Below, one piece after another: positions 27,001 to 35,789 of a DNA stretch of 64,000 nt. Position 1 is the first letter of the stretch. Every line of letters starts with the position of its first letter. The notes beneath the pieces are model-generated. The model worked only from the letters and a program-made list of their open reading frames with translations, was not told the origin of the DNA and did not search any database. Made by a program: the position numbers and the translations under genes. The stretch is from Virgibacillus alimentarius (GTDB taxonomy: Bacteria > Bacillota > Bacilli > Bacillales > Amphibacillaceae): positions 1-64,000 of the forward strand of contig NZ_JFBD01000010.1 of assembly GCF_000709085.1 (NCBI RefSeq). The letters run 5' to 3'.

Positions 27001-27262
27001 TGTTATACTAAATAGGAAGACATGATATCGGCTCTTCCTCAAACGATCTATTCTTCAATCTAACATTGATTTTGTCCCTATATCTTCAAAAGAGGAATCA
27101 TAAATCACATTAAACCCTTGCTTAAGCCGATAAGCAAGGGTGAATGATATGATGGGAGGATTCGATTAAATGTATGAACTGCAATTATTTTCATCCTAGC
27201 TTTTTATGAAAGCTAGAAAATCTAGATGGATTTTGTTTTGAAAATTAATTGGAGGGATTTAT
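27001..27262 (+). promoter_or_regulatory. Promoter and structured leader of the carboxyethylornithine synthase-like gene
   Basis: An extended -10 (TGTTATACT, 27001-27009) suggests a start near 27016, leaving a leader of about 245 bases. The leader holds three hairpins: AGGAAGA with CTCTTCCT (about 27014-27040), a perfect 11-bp stem ACCCTTGCTTA/TAAGCAAGGGT (27114-27141), and CTAGCTTT/AAAGCTAG (27196-27216). A possible 9-codon reading frame lies between the last two. No T-box or known riboswitch core was recognised. Confidence 0.45.
27170..27199 (+). CDS. Possible leader peptide (9 codons)
   Basis: ATG at 27170 encodes MYELQLFSS and stops at TAG 27197-27199. GGGAGG lies about 10 bases upstream. 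The stop codon falls inside the left arm of the CTAGCTTT hairpin, so a ribosome here would change that fold. The size and position fit an attenuation peptide, but no run of one amino acid points to a specific signal. Confidence 0.3.
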   Translation: MYELQLFSS

Positions 27263-28246
27263 TTGATTAGAACAGTAGGATTTCCATTAAATTGTAAAGA
27301 AAATGAACATAGACAGGCAATGATCCTTCAAGATATTGCGAAAATGGATCATAAGGACAAGTTATTTTTTGAAAGAGGATACGGGGAATCGTTTGCCGTG
27401 TCCGACAAGATGTTGCGAAATGTAGGTGTCCATGTCGTTAGTCGAGAAGAAGTATTAAAGCAAGATATTATTTGTGATCCAAAAGCCGGGGATGCTGATT
27501 ATATTGAAAAGCTTTCCGACGGACAAATTGTATTTGGATGGATTCACGCCGTACAAAATAAGAAACTTACCGATACATTTTTGTCAAAACGGCTGACTGC
27601 TATTGCTTGGGAAGATATGCATGAAGAAGGAAGACATATATTCTGGAGAAATAATGAAATTGCGGGTGAAGCGGCGATCATGCAGGCGTTTACCTGTCAT
27701 GGAAAAATGCCGTATGATACAAAAGTTGCGCTCTTAGGAAGAGGAAATGTGGCACGTGGTGCGTATAAAATATTAATCAGTCTTGGTGCAGATGTAACTG
27801 TGTACGATCGAAGAACGGAAGATTTATTCCGAGAAGAAGCAGGTAAGTATGATGTGCTTGTAAACGCGATTACTTGGGATGTCAGCCGTACAGACCACAT
27901 TATTTATAAGGAAAATGTAAAAAAGATGAAACAAGATTCCATGATTATTGATATAAGCTGTGATGAAGGATTAGGGATCGAAACGAGCATTCCAACAACA
28001 ATAGAAAACCCGACATACATAGTGGACGGTGTTCTTCATTATGTCGTCGATCATACGCCAAGCATCTTTTACAAAACAGCTTCCAAATCCATTAGTAAAG
28101 AAGTTAAAAAGTATTTGCCCCTTATCATGAAAGGGAAGGAGAAACAAAATGATCTATTACGCCCTGCAATTATCTTAGATAACGGACGTATATACGATCA
28201 CAAAATCCTAGATAACCAAGAGCGAGAAAATGTGATGAAAATTTAA
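27263..28246 (+). CDS. N5-(carboxyethyl)ornithine synthase-like dehydrogenase
   Basis: A 327-residue protein with the fold of alanine dehydrogenase / PNT-type enzymes. An N-terminal substrate domain begins TVGFPLNCKENEHRQA, and an NAD(P)-binding domain has VALLGRGNVARGAYKILISLGADVTVYDRR (about 153-182). It matches my recollection of N5-(carboxyethyl)ornithine synthase, which reductively joins pyruvate to ornithine or lysine. The start is TTG 27263 with GGAGGG 7 bases upstream. It is a single gene with a long structured leader, followed by its own terminator. Other opine-type or alanine-dehydrogenase-like activities are possible. Confidence 0.65.
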   Translation: MIRTVGFPLNCKENEHRQAMILQDIAKMDHKDKLFFERGYGESFAVSDKMLRNVGVHVVSREEVLKQDIICDPKAGDADYIEKLSDGQIVFGWIHAVQNKKLTDTFLSKRLTAIAWEDMHEEGRHIFWRNNEIAGEAAIMQAFTCHGKMPYDTKVALLGRGNVARGAYKILISLGADVTVYDRRTEDLFREEAGKYDVLVNAITWDVSRTDHIIYKENVKKMKQDSMIIDISCDEGLGIETSIPTTIENPTYIVDGVLHYVVDHTPSIFYKTASKSISKEVKKYLPLIMKGKEKQNDLLRPAIILDNGRIYDHKILDNQERENVMKI

Positions 28247-28252
28247 ATTTAT

Positions 28253-28297
28253 GGGCCAGATTACATGTGAAGTTTTAACATGTAGTCTGGCCCTTTT
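28253..28297 (+). terminator. Terminator after the synthase-like gene
   Basis: A 16-bp stem GGGCCAGATTACATGT (28253-28268) pairs with 28278-28293 with one G-U pair, followed by TTTTCT. Confidence 0.9.
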
Positions 28298-28305
28298 CTA
28301 GTGAA

Positions 28306-28335
28306 GTGCCTGGCACCACCCGAATTTTGTCGAAT
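28306..28335 (+). repeat. GGTGCC/GGCACC dispersed element, copy 4
   Basis: A sense copy of the CACCACCC variant, with AAGTGCCTGGCACC at its edge. It lies between one terminator and a second hairpin. Confidence 0.9.
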
Positions 28336-28346
28336 AATTTTAGTGT

Positions 28347-28391
28347 GGATCAGACATTATGTAAGCGATTTCCATAAAGTCTGATCCTCTT
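28347..28391 (+). terminator. Second terminator-like hairpin after copy 4
   Basis: GGATCAGAC (28347-28355) pairs with GTCTGATCC (28379-28387), followed by TCTTATTT. It stands just past the repeat, as at two other loci. Confidence 0.6.
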
Positions 28392-28474
28392 ATTTATGAT
28401 AAAATAAAACATAAATCAGATGCAGTACCTTGTTGTTGCAATGTTTACTTCATGGAGCTAGAAAGGGTGATAAC

Positions 28475-29941
28475 ATGTATGAAAATTTAGAAGAGCTAAG
28501 GCAAGAAATCGTTTTTTCCTATTTTGAACAAATAACAAAAATACCGAGATGCACTGGCAATGAAAAGGGAATCAGTGATTATCTAGTCGATTTTGCAAAT
28601 GTACGAGACCTGGAAGTCATTCAAGATGATGCATTAAACGTCATCATCAAAAAGCAAGCAACCCCCGGTTACGAACATGTTCCAACAGTGATCCTTCAAG
28701 GGCATATGGATATGGTTTGTGAAAAGAACAATGATACGGAACATGATTTTAATAAAGATCCGCTGCAATTAAGAGTCGATGGAGATATGCTTTATGCAAC
28801 AAACACAACATTAGGAGCTGATAATGGGATCGCTGTCGCGTACGCGCTTGCATTACTGGGTGCACAAACCACCCCACATCCGGCGCTGGAAGTTGTCATC
28901 ACAACCGAAGAAGAGACAAGCATGGGCGGTGCCTTTGCAGTTGATCCCGATCATTTTGAAGGAAAGGTTTTAATTAATTTGGATTCTGAAGAAGATCATA
29001 AATTATTAGTCAGCAGTGCGGGAGGAGTAAAAGCAATTCAACGCGCTCCGATCACCTGGGAAGAGACCGAGGACGACTTGACAGGTTTCCGCATTACAGT
29101 TAGTGGACTAAAAGGTGGCCATTCAGGGATGTCGATTCACGAAGAACGCGGCAATGCCGCTAAAATAATGGGGCGTTTTTTACATCAATTAACGGATGTT
29201 CCTTACTTGATGCAAGAGATAAACGGAGGTTCTGCACCAAACGCTATTCCCCGTGAGATGAATGCGGTCATTTTAATTCATCAGAATAACATTCAACATT
29301 TAAAAGATAAAATAGAAGCATGGAACAGACTATTAAAAAATGAACTGCATGCTTCCGATCCAACTATTTTAATTAGCTTGGAAAGAATGATACCGGATAC
29401 TTCCAACGTTTTTTCACAAGATACGAAACATAAAACGATTACTTCCTTAATGCTTATTCCTAATGGCGTTCAAAGCATGAGTATGGAAATAAAAGGATTG
29501 GTAGAAAGCTCGACGAATCTGGGAATTGTATCCACATCTGATAAGGAGATCGTGTTTGAAAGTGATATAAGGAGCTCCATAAAAAGTTTGAAAGAAGATA
29601 TTGTTGCCAGATCGAAACTTGCCGCAGAATTGGCGGGATGCCATTTTATGACTGACTTGGATTACCCGGAATGGCCATATAATCCCAACTCCAAGATCAG
29701 AAAGGTGTTTGAAAAAGTCCACAAAGAAAAATATAACACAGATGCTGAAATCATTGCTGTTCATGCAGGAATTGAATGCGGTATTTTCATCGATAAAATT
29801 CCAGGACTTGACGCCATTTCCATCGGCCCTGATATTTATGATGCCCATACGCCAAATGAACACATAAGTATATCCTCCGCTCTGAATACTTGGAATTACT
29901 TGCTCGCTGTGTTAGAAGCAATGAAAGAGGCAGACCTCTAA
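28475..29941 (+). CDS. pepD: Aminoacyl-histidine dipeptidase (Xaa-His dipeptidase)
   Basis: A 488-residue M20C peptidase of the PepD (carnosinase) type. Metal and catalytic motifs are QGHMDMVCEKN (about 75-85), TLGADNGIAVAYALA with the bridging Asp, and TTEEETSMGGA with the catalytic Glu. The Gly-Gly-His stretch GLKGGHSGMSIHEERGNA lies in the lid domain. It is a cytosolic zinc dipeptidase that cleaves dipeptides, best with C-terminal His. I start at ATG 28475 because AAGGGTG sits 6 bases upstream. The stop lies two bases before a copy of the dispersed element, and the terminator follows. Confidence 0.92.
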   Translation: MYENLEELRQEIVFSYFEQITKIPRCTGNEKGISDYLVDFANVRDLEVIQDDALNVIIKKQATPGYEHVPTVILQGHMDMVCEKNNDTEHDFNKDPLQLRVDGDMLYATNTTLGADNGIAVAYALALLGAQTTPHPALEVVITTEEETSMGGAFAVDPDHFEGKVLINLDSEEDHKLLVSSAGGVKAIQRAPITWEETEDDLTGFRITVSGLKGGHSGMSIHEERGNAAKIMGRFLHQLTDVPYLMQEINGGSAPNAIPREMNAVILIHQNNIQHLKDKIEAWNRLLKNELHASDPTILISLERMIPDTSNVFSQDTKHKTITSLMLIPNGVQSMSMEIKGLVESSTNLGIVSTSDKEIVFESDIRSSIKSLKEDIVARSKLAAELAGCHFMTDLDYPEWPYNPNSKIRKVFEKVHKEKYNTDAEIIAVHAGIECGIFIDKIPGLDAISIGPDIYDAHTPNEHISISSALNTWNYLLAVLEAMKEADL

Positions 29942-29943
29942 AG

Positions 29944-29974
29944 GGTGCCTGTCACTTCCCGTATTTTGTCGAAT
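29944..29974 (+). repeat. GGTGCC/GGCACC dispersed element, copy 5
   Basis: A sense copy of the GTCACTTCCC variant that begins two bases after the pepD stop codon and runs into the terminator. Confidence 0.9.
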
Positions 29975-29982
29975 AACATTAA

Positions 29983-30033
29983 AAAGGGAGAGACCCATAT
30001 GAAATGTTCACATGGGTCTATCTCCCATTTTTA
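29983..30033. terminator. Bidirectional terminator between pepD and the NCS2 permease
   Basis: GGGAGAGACCCATATG (29986-30001) pairs with CATGGGTCTATCTCCC (30011-30026) with one bulge. A-rich and T-rich flanks on the two sides suit both strands. Confidence 0.85.
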
Positions 30034-31326
30034 CGCACTCTTCCATTGTTTCTCCTTATCAATTTTCCTTGTCAACAGCGCCTCGCACACGACGGCGATG
30101 ATGGCTCCAAATACGAGGCCGTTACTTAATATAGATGCTAGCGTTGGTGACATGTTGGTGAATGCCTCGGACGGGATAAACATTACCCCAATGCCTCCAA
30201 ATAGGGAGACACTGACAATTCGGTATAAGATTTGTTTGTTTTCCACCGAATCGAATTCCTGAAATGCCAAGCTGATAATACTTGAGAAAACGGGCAGAAT
30301 CGCTGCATATCCGACAGCTTCTGGTATCGAAGCAACAAAAGCTGTAATCGATGGCACGAAGCTTATTGCGACAATTGCAAGCGATCCGAGCAGGAACGGC
30401 AGTTTACTTGTTATTTTGGTTGTCATAATAAAACCCGCTGACCCTGAAATCGGGACGGCTCCAATTGCAGAAAAGCATCCTCCAAGCAATTGGTTCACAC
30501 CTGAAATAATCCCTGTTTCTTTCAGACGATTTTTTTCATAATGTACCTTTTCACGTTCCATAACATGTTGAACAACCTTTACAGAAGCCAGCATATTGGC
30601 GAGTAATAAAAAGGTAATAAAGACAACCATAATGACCATATTTGGTTCAATCGATGGTGTACCAAAAGCAAATATCTCCGGAAGTTTAAACGTTTCCGTA
30701 ACGTTAATAATTGGTTTTGTTAAATCAAAGAGAGAGAACATAATCCAACCGAAGACGATCGTAAATAATACGGAATAATGCCCAAATCGTGAAAGCCTCA
30801 TAAACATATAGGAAAGCACAACAATTCCAAGAGACAGTGCTAATACTGTCGGCTGAATAACATTAGAATCCCCGTTTAGTCCGGACATCCCTTGTAGAAA
30901 TGATCCGCTTAATTGAGCGACCATGAGGATTAAATACACTCCAACCACGGTTGGGCTGATGTAGCTTGCTATTTTTTCAACCCATCCGAATAAACTAAAT
31001 ACAATAAAAATAATTCCACTTAAGATAAACGCGAACTGCAGTGCTCGAAGTGTTTCCAAATGGGAACCAAATAAAACAGGGCCAAGGCCTGCATACAATG
31101 AAAAAACACCCCACCAAAGACCAGCTGGTCCTTCTTGGATGGGGAGTTTATGTCCAAATAATGTTTGTAAAATACCAGCCATACCAAGTACGAATAATGT
31201 TCGTTGCACAAATTCCACGGTTAAACCTGGACTCAATCCGTAGCTTGAAGCAACGGCAACAGGGACTACAATACTTCCCATCAAAATAAATAACGCCCAT
31301 TGCAGGGACGACAAAAATTTTTTCAA
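30031..31326 (-). CDS. NCS2-family (xanthine/uracil-type) permease
   Basis: A 431-residue nucleobase:cation symporter-2 family protein with about twelve to fourteen hydrophobic segments. Family features are the loop SGVNQLLGGCFSAIGAVPISGSAGFIMTTKI (about 270-300) and an N-terminal LFIMGSIVVPVAVASSYG. It imports a nucleobase or related compound; uracil would suit the pyrimidine locus about 10 kb away, but nothing here fixes the substrate. The start is TTG at 31326 behind TAGGAGTG. A LysR gene is divergent, 125 bases away, and probably controls it. Confidence 0.85.
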   Translation of the reverse strand: MKKFLSSLQWALFILMGSIVVPVAVASSYGLSPGLTVEFVQRTLFVLGMAGILQTLFGHKLPIQEGPAGLWWGVFSLYAGLGPVLFGSHLETLRALQFAFILSGIIFIVFSLFGWVEKIASYISPTVVGVYLILMVAQLSGSFLQGMSGLNGDSNVIQPTVLALSLGIVVLSYMFMRLSRFGHYSVLFTIVFGWIMFSLFDLTKPIINVTETFKLPEIFAFGTPSIEPNMVIMVVFITFLLLANMLASVKVVQHVMEREKVHYEKNRLKETGIISGVNQLLGGCFSAIGAVPISGSAGFIMTTKITSKLPFLLGSLAIVAISFVPSITAFVASIPEAVGYAAILPVFSSIISLAFQEFDSVENKQILYRIVSVSLFGGIGVMFIPSEAFTNMSPTLASILSNGLVFGAIIAVVCEALLTRKIDKEKQWKSA

Positions 31327-31451
31327 TATGATTCACTCCTATACGGCAAATCTTACTTAAGATGATTTTTAAACGCTCTTGCTATATTATACGGGATAGA
31401 GCTATAATGAATCAAATTAATATATTTCATGATTAAGATGAGGTGTTACTC

Positions 31452-32318
31452 ATGACTATTACACAATTTGAAATTTTTGTCCAAGTGGTTGAATCAGAGA
31501 GCTTTACAAAGGCAGCTCACTATTTAAATATGACACAATCAGCGGTTAGTCACGCGATAGCAGGTCTTGAAAAAGAACTCGGCTGTCAGCTCTTTATTCG
31601 TAATCGGCGCAAAGGATTATATTTAACAGCAATCGGTGAACGCATTCTCATCCATGCGAGGGAAATTCTCAGACGGGTCAGTAGTATTTCCGAAGAAGTC
31701 GATGCAATCACTGGAATAGAAAGTGGCACCATCCGTCTTGGAAGTTTTCCAAGTGCGTCTGCACATCTATTACCTAAAATGCTCGCTTTTTATCAGTCTC
31801 ATTACCCAAAAGTTAAGCTGAGTCTCTTTGAGGGAACCTATCATGAGGTGAATGAATGGCTGTTATCCGGAATTATTGATGTTGGCTTCTCCTCCCTTCC
31901 CCACGAAAATTTAGAATTAACCCCGCTAGTAGAAGATAAAATGGTTGTTGTCCTTCCAGTAGGCCATCCTTTAGAAATAAAAGATGTTGTGTCGTTAGAG
32001 GAGGCTACAGGGGAATCATTGATTTTGACAAAAGCAGGATCGGAGGAAATTGTAAAGCGCATGTTTGATAAAGAAGAATTAAAGCCAAATATTGCATTTG
32101 AGGTACAAGGCGCTTCCACCATACTGAACATGGTCAAAGAAGGACTCGGCATCACCATCGGGCCTGAATTGGCATTACCGATGAATGAACCCGGCATCAC
32201 CATACGCGACATTCAACCTATGTCATGGCGGACATTAGGACTTTCCTGCCCTTCTGTAGAAGAAGCATCCCCTGCAGTACGAGCATTCATTGAACTTGCA
32301 CAGAAATTGTTTAAGTAG
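31452..32318 (+). CDS. LysR-family regulator, divergent from the NCS2 permease
   Basis: A 288-residue LysR regulator (HTH FTKAAHYLNMTQSAVSHAIAGLEKELG, about 17-43; effector domain about 88-285). I use ATG 31452 because GAGGTG lies 7-8 bases upstream; an earlier in-frame start at 31443 overlaps that site. It stands divergent from the NCS2 permease, whose promoter region it shares. A copy of the dispersed element follows the stop after 22 bases. Confidence 0.88.
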   Translation: MTITQFEIFVQVVESESFTKAAHYLNMTQSAVSHAIAGLEKELGCQLFIRNRRKGLYLTAIGERILIHAREILRRVSSISEEVDAITGIESGTIRLGSFPSASAHLLPKMLAFYQSHYPKVKLSLFEGTYHEVNEWLLSGIIDVGFSSLPHENLELTPLVEDKMVVVLPVGHPLEIKDVVSLEEATGESLILTKAGSEEIVKRMFDKEELKPNIAFEVQGASTILNMVKEGLGITIGPELALPMNEPGITIRDIQPMSWRTLGLSCPSVEEASPAVRAFIELAQKLFK

Positions 32319-32340
32319 AATGGAAGTGGCGCCCCTGGGA

Positions 32341-32372
32341 GGGTGCCTGGCACTCCCCGCATTTTGTCGAAT
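32341..32372 (+). repeat. GGTGCC/GGCACC dispersed element, copy 6
   Basis: A sense copy of the CACTCCCC variant after the LysR gene, with GCATTTTGTCGAA in the arm. No hairpin terminator follows here, only a run of seven T. Confidence 0.9.
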
Positions 32373-32419
32373 ATTTTTTTATCACACGGAGAATATAAGG
32401 GGGAAAAGGAGGGTTTTTC

Positions 32420-32587
32420 ATGCCACATACACAACATCTTCAAGAATGCATTAATGAATGTGAAAGCGCGCTGTCGCATCTTGATCATGCAATGGATATG
32501 ATGGAAAATGAACAATCGAAGCAAAAGTTAGAGCATGCTAGTCAGGATTTAAACGAATGTATTCGGGCGTGCGAAAATGAATTGTAA
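32420..32587 (+). CDS. Small Cys-rich helical protein (55 residues), unrecognised
   Basis: ATG 32420 follows AGGAGGG and opens a 55-codon frame. The product is strongly helical and acidic, with two C-x3-C pairs, Cys10/Cys14 (ECINEC) and Cys47/Cys51 (ECIRAC), at opposite ends. The spacing would put them together in a helical hairpin, which resembles a single unit of Cys-rich helical bundle proteins such as DUF326 or copper-storage types. I do not recognise the family and assign no function. It stands alone between a LysR gene and the BCCT carrier. Confidence 0.65.
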   Translation: MPHTQHLQECINECESALSHLDHAMDMMENEQSKQKLEHASQDLNECIRACENEL

Positions 32588-32651
32588 GAGATGGTTTTCA
32601 TCCATATAAGTTGAATGCACGGTACACCTAAAAAAGCAGAGACAACTAATA

Positions 32652-32691
32652 AAAACAGCAGACTGCCTTCAATTTATAAAGGCGGTCTGCT
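32652..32691 (-). terminator. Terminator of the BCCT carrier gene
   Basis: AGCAGACTGCCTT (32657-32669) pairs with AAGGCGGTCTGCT (32679-32691). The minus strand continues with GTTTTTATTA. It could also stop the small gene on the plus strand. Confidence 0.85.
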
Positions 32692-32756
32692 TACTTGATT
32701 TACCATATTATTTAGATATCAGATTGTTAATTAAAACTGCCACTGTTTTTACTCAT

Positions 32757-34316
32757 TTATTCTTCTTGAATGTACTTTCTCTTTGTTGTGCTTTCCAATT
32801 GTTCCTTTTCAAGCTCCTTACATACGTGTGGTGCAGTCCAAAAGGTTGTTAACATCAATAAGGAAACAGGAACAGCTGTGACAACAATAAAGGATTGCAA
32901 CGAATTAACGCTATCTTCACCGATCGTTAATAGAACAGTTGCTACAACCCCCATTAGAAATGCCCAGAATACACGTAATAATTTTGACGGGTCACCATTT
33001 CCCGTAATCGCCATCGAAATCGTCAGGGACATAGAGTCCGTTGTTGTTAGCACAAAAATAACGGTTGCCAACAAGAACAGAAAGCCTAAGATTGTACCAA
33101 ATGGAAGCTGATCAGCTATAGCAATCATCGCTGCTGGTGGGCCGTCACTACTCAACGCTTCAGATATGGAACCAGGATTTTTTATTTCCTGAAAAATTCC
33201 TGTTCCACCAACTACCGTGAACCAAAAAGCTGTCACAATAGGTGCAATGACTGCAACAGCAGTAACAATTTCCCGAATTGTACGGCCTCGGGAGATACGG
33301 CTGACAAACATTGCCATCATCGGTCCATACCCAATGAACCAGGCAAAAAAGAAGACCGTCCATCCCCCAAGCCATGCCCCATCACTACGGAAGGTATTCA
33401 TGCTAAAGAAGTTTTGTACGTATAATCCAAATGATTCTAGATACGAATCAAAAATAAATAACCCCGGACCTAGCAATAGAACGACCACCATAAGGAACAG
33501 AGCCAAAATAACATTGTAACTACTCAAAATCTGAATACCCTTATGGATTCCTGTAACTGCGGAAACACCAGCAACGAATACAATGACAATAATGATTAAG
33601 GACTGGATATACACATTATCAGGAATCCCAAACAAAGCACTCAGTCCATAACCAGCCTGTAAACCAAGGAATCCAATTGGCCCAATGGTGCCCGCAGCTA
33701 CCGATACAACGGAAAAAGCATCTACAACAGTACCAAGGACACTTTTCTTCATAATTTTTTCTCCAAAAATGGGATAAAGTAATGCTCTTGGCTTTAATGG
33801 CGCCCCGCGGTGGTAATGGGCATACATGAGTACAAACGTACCCAACGTACCAAGAATTGCCCACGAGAGAAAGCCCCAATCAACAAAGCTAGCTGCAAGT
33901 GCGGGCGTAACTGCTTCTGTACTGCCTGGCTCGATACCGGAAAAATGCGGTGGGACCGTTAAAAAGTGACTCAACGGCTCAGCAGCAGCCCAGAACACAC
34001 CACCTGCCGCAAGTAACGTACACATAATGATGGAAATCCATTTAAAAGTACTAATTTCCGGTTTATCCAGCTTTCCTAAGCGAATCTTCCCAAATTTTGA
34101 AAACCCAAGAAACAAAGCAATTAGGAATGTCCCTAACATAAGAATTTGATAAACCGAACCAAAATACTTCACAGATAAATCAAATAGATAATTTACAATA
34201 TTTGTGACCAATTCCTGATTGGTCCATGCGAAAATCACAAAAGCAATCAACGCTCCACCACTTAGAAACAGCACTGATTTGTCAATCGATTCGCCTTTCT
34301 TACTTAAATTCTTCAA
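32757..34316 (-). CDS. BCCT-family transporter with an altered aromatic box
   Basis: A 519-residue betaine/carnitine/choline-family carrier with twelve membrane segments and the family's GGVFWAAAEPLSHF and SRISRGRTIREIV stretches. The substrate-site helix reads VFFFAWFIGYGPMMAMF where glycine betaine carriers have YWAWWISWSPF. Two of the three tryptophans of the aromatic box are replaced by Phe and Tyr. Sodium- or proton-coupled uptake is expected, but the substrate may not be glycine betaine. The start is TTG 34316 behind AGGAGG. It is a single gene with its own terminator. Confidence 0.9.
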   Translation of the reverse strand: MKNLSKKGESIDKSVLFLSGGALIAFVIFAWTNQELVTNIVNYLFDLSVKYFGSVYQILMLGTFLIALFLGFSKFGKIRLGKLDKPEISTFKWISIIMCTLLAAGGVFWAAAEPLSHFLTVPPHFSGIEPGSTEAVTPALAASFVDWGFLSWAILGTLGTFVLMYAHYHRGAPLKPRALLYPIFGEKIMKKSVLGTVVDAFSVVSVAAGTIGPIGFLGLQAGYGLSALFGIPDNVYIQSLIIIVIVFVAGVSAVTGIHKGIQILSSYNVILALFLMVVVLLLGPGLFIFDSYLESFGLYVQNFFSMNTFRSDGAWLGGWTVFFFAWFIGYGPMMAMFVSRISRGRTIREIVTAVAVIAPIVTAFWFTVVGGTGIFQEIKNPGSISEALSSDGPPAAMIAIADQLPFGTILGFLFLLATVIFVLTTTDSMSLTISMAITGNGDPSKLLRVFWAFLMGVVATVLLTIGEDSVNSLQSFIVVTAVPVSLLMLTTFWTAPHVCKELEKEQLESTTKRKYIQEE

Positions 34317-34688
34317 AAATTAGTTCCTCCTAGTTTTTTTAACTTGTATCTATAAAACAACACAAAAATTCTCACTTTCCCCCAAGCAATTATTTAGAAC
34401 GCGAGAATGAAAAGACATTTTCAAATGAGTATACAGCGTATTACTATATAGCTTTTTTTAAGCCATGTCAATTCTAAAAAGTTAAAAATTAACGAGAGAG
34501 TGAGACTGTAACTCTTGCAGTTTTTTGATGCATTAATAAAACCATAATTGATATTAATAAAAACTCTCTTCTAATATTATAAGAATTCTTTACCCATATT
34601 TGAAATTCAGTTACACTCATTCTAATCCATCTTTCGTTTTTAAATTAATGAAGATTTTTAAACGATTTATTTCAGGAGGAGATAAAAC
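34317..34688. other. Intergenic region between the BCCT carrier and the LOG gene
   Basis: The 372 bases are AT-rich and lie between divergent genes, so promoters for both are expected. I see no strong -35/-10 pair, cre box or long palindrome. A weak dyad (gactgtaactcttgcagttttttg, split about 34508-34532) is the only structure seen. Confidence 0.4.
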
Positions 34689-35273
34689 ATGAAATCGTTA
34701 GCAGTATTTTGTGGATCAAGTAATGGAGCTTCGGATGCTTATATCGAAAGCGCAACAATGCTTGGGAAAGAACTGGCAAAAAGAAATATAGCACTTGTGT
34801 ATGGCGGTGCAAGCGTTGGGTTGATGGGTGCAGTTGCAGATTCGGTTATGGAAGCAGGTGGTAAAGTGATTGGTGTCATGCCTGACTTTCTTGAAAAAAA
34901 GGAGATATCTCATGAAGGCTTAACGGATCTCATCATTGTGGATTCCATGCATGAACGAAAAGCAAAAATGGCAGATCTAGCTGATGGATTTATCGCTTTG
35001 CCAGGCGGTGCGGGTACATTAGAAGAGTTTTTTGAGATTTTTACATGGGCCCAATTAGGCCTTCATCAAAAACCTTGTGGGATTTTAAATATCAATCATT
35101 ACTATGATCCGCTTGTTCATTTGCTGAACCATATGACGGATCAGCAATTCATGCAAGAAAAATTCCGTTCGATGGCGCTTGTAGATACCGTACCAAATAG
35201 ACTGCTTGATCAATTCCTTACATATGAAGCCCCTTCAGCAAAGTCATATCTAACGGATAAAAAGCAAAGCTGA
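34689..35273 (+). CDS. LOG-family protein (TIGR00730), YvdD-like
   Basis: A 194-residue lysine-decarboxylase-like Rossmann protein of the LOG family. The signature PGGAGTLEEFFE (about 103-114) and VYGGASVGLMGAVADSV (about 39-55) are intact. Plant and bacterial LOG enzymes release the free base from cytokinin riboside monophosphates, and bacterial ones often hydrolyse AMP. It is a cytosolic single-gene unit with AGGAGGA before the ATG and a terminator after it. The actual substrate here is not shown. Confidence 0.9.
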   Translation: MKSLAVFCGSSNGASDAYIESATMLGKELAKRNIALVYGGASVGLMGAVADSVMEAGGKVIGVMPDFLEKKEISHEGLTDLIIVDSMHERKAKMADLADGFIALPGGAGTLEEFFEIFTWAQLGLHQKPCGILNINHYYDPLVHLLNHMTDQQFMQEKFRSMALVDTVPNRLLDQFLTYEAPSAKSYLTDKKQS

Positions 35274-35290
35274 TTGGGACAAGAAAGAGC

Positions 35291-35333
35291 AATATATCAG
35301 GATGCAAGCGCACCTTGATATGTTGTTTTTTTG
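35291..35333 (+). terminator. Terminator after the LOG gene
   Basis: AATATATCAGG-TGC pairs with GCA-CTTGATATGTT across 35291-35324 with one mismatch, followed by seven or more T. Confidence 0.8.
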
Positions 35334-35510
35334 TATTTCTAGATTATACGCGGTCACATAAAGAAGTAGAGAAGAAAGACAAAATAGTTGCGGTCATGAC
35401 GCTTTAACTTTATATCGTTACAGTGCGCAACCAATGATTTTATACTAGAATATAATCAAAAGGGAGATTCTATTATAAAGGCAAGGAAAATTTGAAAGGA
35501 TGGGATCGCT

Positions 35511-35789
35511 TTGGTAAACCAAATCATTTTAAATAATTATAGTATTTCGGTAAAAGATTACGAGGAAAAAAAGGCGAAGGATGGCGATGTTATCTCCGTT
35601 ACATTTGACGTGGCTAGCGAAGCCTACCATGACGTGACCACACTTCTGTATGAAGGAACTTTTGATGTCAAAGTACCTGAAAGGGATCTCAAATTTAAAG
35701 GCACGATCCAGGAGTATTCAACCTCAATCACAAACCTTTATGAAAAAGGCAATGTAGGTGAATTTCAGCTGTGTTTGAAGGGGGTCTGA
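35511..35789 (+). CDS. DUF3219 (YkvR-like) protein
   Basis: A 92-residue beta-rich protein matching the DUF3219 / B. subtilis YkvR family in length and in its MVNQIILNNYSISVKDYEE opening. No function is known. It starts with TTG 35511, 10 bases after AAAGGA. The stop is followed by a G/C-rich dyad (gggggtctgagcccgccccc, about 35779-35799) without a T-run. Confidence 0.75.
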   Translation: MVNQIILNNYSISVKDYEEKKAKDGDVISVTFDVASEAYHDVTTLLYEGTFDVKVPERDLKFKGTIQEYSTSITNLYEKGNVGEFQLCLKGV

